The notes under the pieces: model-generated
The model's database searches: none
The model's input: the letters and a program-made list of their open reading frames with translations, nothing else
Told to the model about the DNA's origin: nothing
Translations under genes and position numbers: made by a program
Shown here: positions 21,401 through 31,500 of the stretch, piece by piece
Position numbering within the stretch: position 1 is the first letter of the stretch
Layout: each line of letters starts with the position of its first letter
Assembly: GCF_016808095.1 (NCBI RefSeq)
Contig: NC_068971.1
Location: forward strand, 8,754,501 to 8,818,500
Reading direction: 5' to 3'
DNA: 64,000 bases
Source of the DNA: Vigna angularis
Lineage: Eukaryota > Streptophyta > Magnoliopsida > Fabales > Fabaceae

Positions 21401-24349
21401 CTTGAAAAATCATCAATTATGCTAAGGAAATACGCTCCTCCACCATGAGTCTGAGTTCTTGCAGGCCCCCACAAGTCAGCATGGGCGTACTCAAATGGTC
21501 GTTTGGTTAAGTGCTTCCCTTAACCAAACGATATCCTGTGTGATTTCCCCAAGACGAAATGGTCACAGAAATCCAGCTTCTGCAGTTTATCACCCAGAAG
21601 TAAGCCATGGTTCTCAATTCTTCAAGACCCTTCTCACTAATATGACCCATCCTCAAGTGCCAAAGCCGAGCGGTGTTCTCAATCTTCCCACTTGCTACCC
21701 AGACATGACCAATGACTGTGGATCCCTCCAGAATGTACAAGCCATTCTTCCTACTACCTTTGACAACCACAAAATCTCCAGAATACACCCTCATCACTCC
21801 ATCCTCGACTTTCGTGGTGTAACCTCCAAGATCAAAGGAACTTATTAAAATTAAATTTCTCTTCAGTTCAAACACATACCTCACATCCTACAGTATCATC
21901 TCCCGGTTATCAAACATCTTCAACCTTACCGACCCCACTCCTTGCACTCGGCAAGCCTTATTATTTCCCAACAGCACGTTTCCATGCTCTTTCTGATCCA
22001 TATTCTCAAAGAACTCCTTCACCGGACACATGTGATAGCTGCAGCCAGAATCCATGACCCAGCTCCTTTGAGAATCTTCAGACGAAGCCACCAGAACACC
22101 AGCAGATTCATATCCTTCAGAAGCCTCTGCCACATCGGCAGTTTCCTGCGGCCGAACATTTTTTCCCTTCTCTGGACAATACTTCTTGATATGTCCCATC
22201 TTCTGGCATTTGAAACATCTCACCTGTTTCACACCCTCTGGCTTCGTCTTCTTCCCATTTCCAGCCTGCTTCTTCCATTTCTCCTTCACCGAAAACAACC
22301 CAGATGCCACCTCCTCGGTTGCCTTCGAATCTTGGAGCTTTTGAAACTCCTTGGTTCGAATTGACGTCACAACCTCCTCTAGCGTGATCACCTGATCTTT
22401 ACCGTAGAGTAGGGCATCCCTGAAATGCTCGAAGGTTCTTGGAAGAGCATTCAAAAGAATAATTGCTTTATCTTCATCTTCCAATCGCACGTCAATATTC
22501 TCCAGATCATCAACAATCTTGCTGAATTCTGCAAGCTGCTCTTCTATGGTTCTTGATTCTGTCATCTTGATTGAATAGAGTTGTTGCTTCAAACACAACC
22601 TATGACCCAGCGATCTCGTCATGTACAGAGATTCCAACTTTGCCCAGATTCCAGCCGTAGTCTTCTCCTTCGCAACCTCTCTCAGTGTCTTATCACCCAG
22701 ACACAGAATGATTGCGCTTCTTGCTTTATCAACCATTCTTTTCTTCTCTTCTTGCAACATCATAGCACTCATGTTCAACTCGCCCTTCAACGCTTCATCG
22801 CATCCTTGCTGTATCAAGATAACCTCCATCTTGATCTTCCACAGCCCGAAATCATTAGAACCATTGAACTTCTCAATGTCGAACTTGGTTGTCATTGCTT
22901 CTTGAGTTTCTTGATTCACTGGCCCCACAGTGGGCGCGAATTATTGGATTCGAGTGTGAAACAAAGAAACAGAAAACCCAGAAAAGAAAGAAGAGAAAAC
23001 ACAGAGAGAAATGATTTGAATATTTCGTGATTGAAAAATTGATTCTGAAAAACGAAGACACACTATAATATATAGCCAATCCAAGCGACAGAAAAAAGAC
23101 TGAACAATCGTAAGTAGTAGAGGGTGAATACAGGCCGAGTACAGCAAAGATCGAGTAGTACAACCAAAAACAAAAGCGAGCGTACAAGACCGAGCATACA
23201 TAACCAAACAAATAGAAGAGAACGTTCGGTCACAAATGGCCAGAACAAACCGAATGTACACTAACCAAAAAAAATAACGAGCGGTTATAAACATGAAATC
23301 GAACGGTCGGCAACAATAGGAGAGCCTAAACAACATATACATATATATATATGTATGTATAGTCACACTCACCATTCCATCCAGATTGATACCACTTATT
23401 CCTGCATTGTTCACCTGCACAAGAATTTGTTATTCTTAAATGGTTAAAAATTGATTTGTCATATGAAGCTAAAGAATAACAATTAAGACAATACAACATT
23501 CCATCATATTTCCAAATTACAATTCACTAATTTGCTGTTTTACTGATAGCAAAAGAAATGAGAAACTGGGTCTTCTTACCAAAATATCAAGTTTCCCAAA
23601 CTGTGTCTTAACAAACTCTACTAGAGAATGAATACTAGCAGAGTGAGTGACATCGAGCTGGTGAAAAGTCACCAAATCAGAGAGACCATAATCTTTCAAT
23701 TTCCCAATGGCTTCTTGACCTCTGTTCTCATCTCTGGCTGTGAGCACCACCTTCACTCCATTTGAGGCCAACTGTTTAACAGTCTCAAACCCTATCCCTT
23801 TATTTGCTCCAGTTACAACAGCATACCTTTCACATCAAACCACACACATTTCTACAAATCATGTAAACATTCATAATAGTGTTTGATCTCATTAGAAAAA
23901 ATAAGACCGGCACAAATAATTTTTCTCTCCTGGTTTTGTAGACTGGACTTTAATTCAAATTATAAAGTAAACAATCATGTTAATTCTAGAAATTGAAAGA
24001 AGCTATTGCATTAGTTTCTGAATTTAAAAAAAAAAATTCAAACAAGTTCTTAAACTTAGGTTTCCAAGTCACATTTTTAAACTTTTGATCTAATACCACT
24101 GTAAATTTGTATTTTCAGGAAACCCTTTCTTTGGATCTGACAGGTGTTAGTTTTTATCAGCAAAAGATTCAAACTTGTTATCTATCCCTCATCTTCAGGA
24201 ACTTAGAGACGAATTTAAAAGTAACTTCAATTAAATTGGTGTTCATTCCAAGATACAAGAGTGGTATATAGGAATAGTGTGGTCATGTCTACATGAAGAA
24301 AGCATGGACTAAAGGGGTGAAATACTAACCTTAGATTTTGCTCTGCCAT
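17711..24349 (-). CDS. short-chain dehydrogenase/reductase SDR2, copia element in intron 3
   Basis: Exons 24330-24349, 23580-23826, 23373-23414, 18176-18352 and 17711-18088 match SDR1 exon for exon and in exact length (20, 247, 42, 177, 378), giving 287 aa in frame. Residues kept include [17 protein letters not shown] and SAYMVSK. Differences from SDR1 are mostly substitutions, for example NWTEHAQTYEMVEN and GISGINLDGM. Intron 3 is 80 bases in SDR1 but about 5.0 kb here because a copia element sits in it in the same transcriptional direction. The TATA box seen in SDR1 is degraded. The coding sequence is intact, but normal expression is doubtful because splicing must remove both LTRs with their own polyadenylation signals. 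Function is as for SDR1. Confidence 0.88.
18408..18468. repeat. (TA)n microsatellite next to the copia LTR
   Basis: About 60 bases of uninterrupted AT repeat abut the LTR start. A shorter TATACATATATATATATG lies beyond the other LTR, so the element inserted in a TA-rich stretch of intron 3. Confidence 0.9.
18469..18833 (-). repeat. copia 3' LTR (left)
   Basis: Direct repeat of 22942-23335. Contains CCGAACGGTCGG-type words. Confidence 0.9.
18892..21884 (-). pseudogene. copia pol remnants: integrase, reverse transcriptase, RNase H
   Basis: Successive frames cover the pre-integrase region (RLWHLRMGHISEKG, 21884-21507), the integrase core (SIIDDFSRRVWIYVLK and TDNGLEFVSDEF, 21474-21193), and integrase C-terminus plus reverse transcriptase (21186-19870, WIFKKK, QLDVRIAFLDGDLEE and LYGLKQSPRQW). 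Next come the DDILIAN part with the RT thumb (19870-19664 and 19722-19357) and RNase H (GCMDTRKSRSGY, ALSTTEVEY, then KHIDIKLHFVR, 19350-18892). At least four stops or frameshifts separate them, one inside the catalytic VDD region, so the element cannot encode its own polymerase. Confidence 0.88.
21888..22928 (-). pseudogene. copia gag and protease region
   Basis: A 346-residue open frame. The N-terminus FDIEKFNGSNDFGLWKIKM is typical of Tork-lineage gag (UBN2-type), followed by a CCHC zinc knuckle (CFKCQKMGHIKKYC, about residue 238) and the aspartic protease motif DSGCSYHM (about 293). It ends at a stop inside what should be a continuous gag-pol frame, so the polyprotein is broken here. Confidence 0.85.
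22942..23335 (-). repeat. copia 5' LTR (right)
   Basis: Direct repeat of the left LTR with an extra ~30 bases. Followed on the element strand by ATTCGCGCCCACTGTGGGG, the likely primer-binding region; I could not match it confidently to one tRNA. Confidence 0.88.
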
Positions 24350-25140
24350 AGAAATGCTGAAACTGAATGGATGTGTTAATAATGTTAGTGGTTTTCTCCA
24401 AAACCAGGTGACAAATACAATGAAGTGTACGAGTTTGTTTTGTAGTTAATGTTGTTTGTTTTTTGGGTAGCTTCGTTGATTTGGACCACTAGAAAGTTTT
24501 CTGGTGGTGGTGGAACATTGGTGCAAGTGGGGACGTGGGTTCATCAAACACATACAACTTACTTTTTTTCTTAAACACTAGTTTCTATTTTGAATGAATT
24601 TGGTTCTTATTTTGGTGAATTTAGTTCATTTTGTTAATGTCATATAAAGAAGTAATGGTGATCAATCCATCTCAAGTGTCTATTCCTAATTTTTTTTACA
24701 CATTTTACAAACTTAAATAAATCATTGTAATTATTATTGTGATAAAGAAAAAAAATCTAAAAATTGCTATTCTCATTGATTGTTGGCTAACTCGTTGACC
24801 GGATATGACCTTCTCAGTTTCCCAAGCTCGAGTGTCATCAAAGAGTTGCGAAGTGGTATAAGTACAAGACAATGATCCTTAACACTGTTAAGTGTCCACC
24901 ACGAAATCTAGCACGTGAACGACAAATTCTTTTGCTAGATATATAAAAATAATAATAAAGAAAACTAAAAATTAACATGTCACATTAATAATAATACTTT
25001 TGTAAGGTATTAACAAAAAAAAACTAATTTAGTCAATTTTTAAAAAATGTGACTCAATTGAAAAAAAATATATAAGTGAAAACCAATCTTCAACTTTTTA
25101 ACCAAACTTCAAATCAAACACTTAATTAAGTCTTATATTT

Positions 25141-25563
25141 TATCATTAAACATTATATTATAAATAATTAATATATCAACATGCAATACATAGAATCACT
25201 TTTCATATCTTACAAAATTTGAAATTGTTGTAACTGTAAAATTCTCTCATAGTTAAGTGTAAAGCATCATAAGAACTTTGGTCGTGCTAATTAAGTGTGA
25301 TCCATGTGAGAATCAAAGTCTAGAACTGGCATGTATATATTCTTCAGCAGTTATGAATCTATCGTGGAAAAGAAAAAAATTAATTATTTCATTTATTTGA
25401 AACAAAAGAAAATACAATATCCTGTCCTTTAAGGATTTCTTACTAGTATTCTCTTCCTTCCCTTATTCCTAATTCCTATATCTAAAGGTAAGAAAAATAT
25501 CATCAAGAGGCACATTCTGTGGTTGTTCTTGAATCTGCACCATTTATATGCATTTTTAATGAT
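25141..25563. other. spacer between SDR2 upstream region and SDR3
   Basis: AT-rich. Probable SDR3 3' UTR at the right side, nothing else recognised. Confidence 0.5.
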
Positions 25564-28500
25564 TCAAAAATTTGACATTTCTTCCCTACTATAGAAGAGG
25601 CCAGAAGGGGAACCATTGGGAAGCAATGCTAATCTCACAACACTAGCAGCACCTTGCTCAACTGATAAGAAACCAGTGTTTCTGTTTATGTCTGTTTTCA
25701 CAAATCCAGGACACACACAATTGATGCAAAAGTTTGGATATTTCCTTGCTAGAATCCTTGTGTATGAATTCATGGCTGCTTTTGAGACCATATAGGCAGA
25801 TAAGAAGGTTGGCCAACCTTTGTTTCTGAATGAACCTTCTTCAAAGTCTTTCATAAACTCTTTCAGTACCTCATCTATTCTATCTTCTGTAAGATTTTCA
25901 GCATCATCAAACACCCCTTTAGCCATTTTGTTTGCTATCCCCTGAAACATCACCACATATCACAATTTTTCTAATGTAAAATCATATTTCAAGAGCAAAA
26001 TTATAGCATTCTTGTACCTTTAACAACCCTCCTTGGGAGGAAACATTAACAATCCTAGGTGAGTTAGATAGTTTCAAAAGGGGAAGAAATGCCTCAGTTG
26101 TTTCCTTTGCACCATAGTAGTTTGTTCTTAAACACTTTTCTGCCATTTCAGAAGTTTGAGTAAGTTCCCTCCAGTTAATTGTTGACCCTTGCTGCATATG
26201 TGGAAGAAATTCAGCTTCAATAAAGGTTCTACATAGAACATAAATCCCTCACATTAGACAAAAAAATACACACTGACCATTTCATATGGATTTACACCAC
26301 TGATTCCTGCATTGTTCACCTATACAAGAATGTCAGATTTTTCAGAGGTTAAAATGATTAATTCAGATAAAGTTGAAGGGAAACAAATAAGATGACTTCT
26401 ATAATTTAGACATTCTTATAAGCATGAAGAAAAACTATTTTAAGTACTTCTTTTATGGTTTTGTGTATAGTCATAAGAAGTTATATATGAATGCTGATAA
26501 ACCATATTTGAAATTGCTAGGAACATTATAGAATCGAGTACTTGAGAATACATTTTTTTTTATAGCTAAAGGAAAAAAACTTTGCTATAGTTAATGGTGG
26601 ATACATACGCCAAATTTTATTTCTTTCTATATGATTTAAAGGATACAGAATGAAACAGCCTAGCACCATAAAAAAATGCTCTTAGACTTGCAAGGTGTAC
26701 CACTAGACAAATTATAGTAAAAAAAACCTTATAATATGTTAGGAATCCGATAATAGGATCCTAATCGTATCTCTCGGTCACTGTAATGCACACTCACTCA
26801 ACAGAAAGAATCAAATAATGGATATTTTATTCTGTGAAATGAATAAGGAGTAACACGTGTAAGATGAGGGCCTAACCCCTCTCACCAGGTGTTGCCACCG
26901 GTCTATACAAAGTATATGATTTTTCTCTGTCTAATCACAATAAAAAGTGTTATCCCTTATATACCCATACTACCCACCCTATTTCTCACCGCTAAGGCAG
27001 TTAGGCCTTCTTTTTCTTCCTTCTTTCATAAACTATCCAACCCCTAACATTACCCCCATCCTGAAGAGGAACCTTGTCCCCAAGGTTAAATTCTGGGAAT
27101 TGCTCTTGGATAGTAATTTTGTCTTCCCATATCGCTCCATCCACCCCTCCTTCATTCCATTCAATTAGCAATTGCTCTCTGGTCTCTTCTTCTAGCTGCT
27201 GTTGTCTTCTATTCATAATACATATTGGCCAAATAGTTGGGCCCTCCATATGCAGATCAGTTGGCAGCTCCCGCTCAACACTCTTCGCTCCAATGGCCAG
27301 TTTCAACTGTGATGCGTGGAATACAGGATGTATTCGAGCAGTGTCTGGCAACAATAATCTGAAGGCCACCTTCCCCACCTGTTGCACCACTTTAAATGGT
27401 CCATAATATCTAGCAGCTAGTTTCGGGTGTATCTTGGTTGGCATGGAAGACTGTTTGTGAGGTCTAATCTTCAGATAGACCCAGTCGTCCACCTTAATTG
27501 TCACCGGTTTCCTACTACGATTCGCCTGTTTAACCATGGCTTCTTGGGCTCGGTTCAAATGGAATTTTAGTTGCTGGAGTGCCTCATCCCTCGTCTTCAA
27601 ATCTTGTGCCACCGCTTCAACCAAAGTCTCCCCCGGAACGAATCTGATCAAAGTTGGGGGAGCTCGCCCGTAAACTGTTTCAAAAGGCGTGCATTTTGCT
27701 GCTCCTTGGTAGCTGGTGTTGTACCAGTATTCTGCCCAAGGCAGTATAGCACTCCAACCATTGGGCTGCTCCGAGCAAAAACAGCGTAAGTACCCTTCCA
27801 GGATCCTATTTAACACCTCCGTCTGTCCATCCGACTCGGGGTGATACGCGGTGCTCATCTCAAGTTTTGTTCCCTGCAGCTTAAACAACTCTTTCCAGAA
27901 CAAACTCAGAAATAAGGGATCCCTATTGTGACACCCGGGCACGGAGACGAGGGCGGGGAGTGACGCCGGTGCAAGAAGCATGGTGCAGGGGGCATAGACA
28001 AGGAGCGGCTCCTGGCAGCTTCGGGTGGAAGGGGTACATGGATGAATCGGACATACACCGGAATGAGAGGGATCTGGAGACTGTATAGGTATGGGACTAT
28101 ACGGTTGAAGGATAACTTAAAGGAATTGATTTGACTACTCATATCACCAAAATGCATTTGCTTTTCGGTAGCCTGACTCATAAGAACTCCATGGTTAAGC
28201 GTGCTTAGCCCAGAGTAATTCTGGGATGGGTGACCTTCTGGGAAGTTTTCCCAGAAAGTGTGCGACTGAGGACAAAGCACACTGGAAAGCCTGGTGGTGA
28301 TCTGTGGGGGCAGTCGATGGTCCCTGTGAGTTGCCGGGGCGTTACAGATGGTATCAGAGCCTAGCCTCTCCCAGTACGGTGTGGTTCGAGGACGAACCAA
28401 ACGGAAGCTGGTGGGCATGTGACACCCGGGCACGGAGACGAGGTGATCTGTGGGGGCAGTCGATGGTCCCTGTGAGTTGCCGAATGAGAGGGATCTGGAG

Positions 28501-31500
28501 ACTGTATAGGTATGGGACTATACGGTTGAAGGATAACTTAAAGGAATTGATTTGACTACTCATATCACCAAAATACATTTGCTTTTCGGTAGCCTGACTC
28601 ATAAGAACTCCATGGTTAAGCGTGCTTAGCCTGGAGTAATTCTGGGATGGGTGACCTTCTGGGAAGTTTTCTCAGAAAGTGTGCGAGTGAGGACAAAGCA
28701 CACTGGAAAGCCTGGTGGTGATCTGTGGGGGCAGTCGATGGTCCCTTAGCCTGGAGTAATTCTGGGATGGGTGACCTTCTGGGAAGTTTTCTCAGAAAGT
28801 GTGCGAGTGAGGACAAAGCACACTGGAAAGCCTGGTGGTGATCTGTGGGGGCAGTCGATGGTCCCTGTGAGTTGCCGGGGCGTTACACCTATCACTTACT
28901 ATTGACTTGGGTACCCCGTGCAACTTAACCACTTCTCTCACAAATAACTCTGCCACCATGCGAGCTGTATAAGGGTGCTTCAGGGGAATGAAATGACCAT
29001 ACTTACTGAGACGGTCTACCACTACCAACACAGCATCATATCCCTTGGATTTTGGAAGTCTAACAATGAAATCCATACTGATCTCTTCCCATATTTGTTG
29101 GGGAATGGGTAAGGGTTGCAGTAACCCTTGAGGTGAAGCCGCCTGATACTTGTGTTGTTGACATACTAAACAATGTGCCACATATTCGGTCACATCCTTT
29201 TTCATCCCTATCCAATACAAGGATTGGGCCACTCTTCGGTATGTGCGGTATATCCCTGAATGTCCCCCAGTGGTCGATGCATGCAGTTCAGCTAAAATTT
29301 TCGGGATCCACTTCGACTTAGCCGACAACACCAGCCTGCCCTTGTAGTGTAACCTTCCATTCTCCAAGGTAAATGGGAGATGCATATCAGGATTTTTGGT
29401 AATGTTTTCCACAATTTTCTGGAGCTCTCCATCTTCCTCCACCTCCTCTAATACCTCCTGGAAATCTCTCCAATAGGGTCTGACAATTATGGTCAACTCT
29501 GTCTCCCCCTCCTCTACACTCTTGGACCCCCTTACTTTCTCCTCCATTGCCTCCATTCCCCTCCGAGACAATGCGTCCGCTACCTTATTCATAGCTCCCG
29601 CTTTATAGACTATATCAAAATCATAGCCCAAGAGTTTAGCAATCCAGTTCTGTTGATTCTGGGTTGTTATTCTCTGTTCTAACAAGTATCTCAAGCTTCT
29701 TTGGTCAGTATGGACCACGAACTTCTGGCCTAGGAGGTAAGGCCGCCAGTGCTGTATTGCCATCACAAGGGCCATGAGCTCCTTCTCATAAATTGACTTG
29801 CTCAATGATCCTTCAGACAAAGCTTTACTGAAGAAAGCAATTGGCCGCCTGTTTTGCGTTAACACTGCTCCCACTCCCACTCCAGACGCGTCACACTCAA
29901 CATGGAAGGCTTGAGTAAAATCAGGCAATGCCAAAACCGGTGCAGTAGTCATGGCTGTTTTCAATTTCCCCATTGCTTCCCTGACCACATCTGTCCACAT
30001 AAAACTGCCCTTCTTCAACATGTCTGTTAGAGGGCGGGCAATCTTGCCATAATCCCGAACGAATCTCCTATAATATCCAGTCAATCCCAAGAATCCTCTC
30101 AAAGCTTTGATGGTCTTGGGTTCCTCCCATCCCAGAACAGCTTCCACTTTTTCTTTATCCATTTCCACCCCTTTTTCGGATATCAAGTGGCCTAAGTATC
30201 TAATATGTTTTTTTCCAAACTCACACTTCTTATGATTCGCCACCCACTGATGCTGCTTCAAAGTGTTCAACACACACCCCACATGCTCCAGATGTTCTTT
30301 CCAAGTCCTACTATAGACCAAAATGTCGTCAAAGAATACCAACACAAATTGTCTCAAATATTGTCTCAACAAGGAATTCATGGCACTTTGAAACGTGGCT
30401 GGGGCATTGGTAAGCCCGAAGGGCATCACCAAGAATTCGTAGTGCCCTTGGTGTGTTCTAAAAGCGGTCTTGTGGATATCCTCCTTTCCCATCCTAATTT
30501 GGTGGTAGCCGGCCTTAAGATCTATCTTGGAAAAATATTGCGCCCCTCCTAATTCATCAAGCAACTCTTCTATTACCGGAATGGGAAATTTATCGGGTAT
30601 TGTGGCTCGATTAAGGGCCCGATAGTCTATACAGAAACGCCAGCTTCCATCCTTCTTCTTGACTAGAATGACTGGACTAGAATAAGGGCTAGTACTAGGT
30701 CGAATAATCCCATTTTTTAGCATTTCCTCCACCTGCTTTTCTATTTCCCCCTTCAATAAGTGTGGATATCTGTAAGGGCGCACATTAATGGGGCCTGTTC
30801 CTTCTTTCAGAATTATCTTGTGCTCACTCTCTCTCTCTGGCGGTAAATCTTGAGGCTCATGAAACACTTGTTGATATTTTTCCAGTAATTTTTCCAACTC
30901 ACTCCCCTGTTTTTCTGTCAGATCTTGCTTCTCCCCTTCTCCTATAGGTACTTCCATTTGTCTTAACCCCCATATTACTGCTACCGCCTCTGCCTCAGTA
31001 ATTTTGAGCAGCGCTTTGGGTGCTATTATTTCCCTAGCCAAAGTCGGATCCCCTCGGATCATCACTTCTTGTCCTCCTTGTTGGAACTTCATGGTTAAAT
31101 TACCCCAATTATTCACTACTTCCCCCAACTTAGCCAACCATTCTACCCCTAGAATCAGGTCTACACCTCCTAAATCGAAAACATAATATTGCTCCGTGAC
31201 TTCAATACCCCCCATGTGTATTACTACCCCTTTGCAACAACCCTGGGTTTGTTTCCTCTGTCCGTCCCCCAAATAGACCGAATGAATCTGGCCTTTATCT
31301 ACCTCCATTTGCAGCTCCTCAACCAACGTTTGGGATATAAAATTGTGGCTAGCACCACTGTCAACCATGATCAGCACCACCCTATCACCCAAACTTCCTT
31401 GAAGTTTCATGGTTTTCGGTTGAGTCAATCCTCCTGTAGAGAAGAACGATAATTCTAACCTCTCATTTTCCACCTTCACTTCGGTTTCCCCAGGTTCTTC

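Larger units (their letters stand above)
18469..23335 (-). mobile_element. Ty1/copia retrotransposon (Tork/Tnt1-like), degenerate
   Basis: The LTRs are 18469-18833 (365 bp, TGTTGG...CAACA) and 22942-23335 (394 bp, first base pair mutated to TA). The length difference is mainly an extra ~30 bases around 23212-23245. Element orientation is minus: gag at the right, RNase H at the left. The polypurine tract AGGTGGAGATT abuts the left (3') LTR near 18834. Flanks TATAT and TATAC are compatible with an imperfect 5-bp duplication. LTRs differ at many positions, so this insertion is clearly older than the gypsy element in SDR3. It lies wholly inside SDR2 intron 3. Confidence 0.9.
15823..25140. repeat. 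segmental duplication unit B (contains SDR2)
   Basis: Direct tandem copy of unit A. It lacks the MATE fragment and both MULEs. It gained a solo LTR (16081-16540), an AT-rich insertion (about 16690-17560) and a copia element (18469-23335). Confidence 0.75.
27927..28887 (+). mobile_element. Cassandra TRIM retrotransposon (5S-rRNA-bearing LTRs)
   Basis: Two direct LTRs, 27927-28346 (420 bp) and 28418-28887 (470 bp), run TGTGACACC...CGTTACA. The initiator-Met primer site TGGTATCAGAGC lies at 28349-28360, and the internal region is only about 70 bases with no ORF. A perfect 5-bp duplication CCTAT flanks it (27922-27926 and 28888-28892). Each LTR contains a stretch matching plant 5S rRNA including the internal promoter (GGTTAAGCGTGCTTAG and GGGATGGGTGACC), the defining trait of Cassandra. 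It is inserted in the opposite orientation inside the integrase of the gypsy element. Its second LTR has a 120-bp tandem duplication and a rearranged 5' part. Confidence 0.95.

Noticed and set aside
28183..28246. 5S rRNA gene
   Set aside because: Only the middle of 5S rRNA is present, within LTRs of a TRIM with a primer site and target duplications, so it is Cassandra and not a gene.
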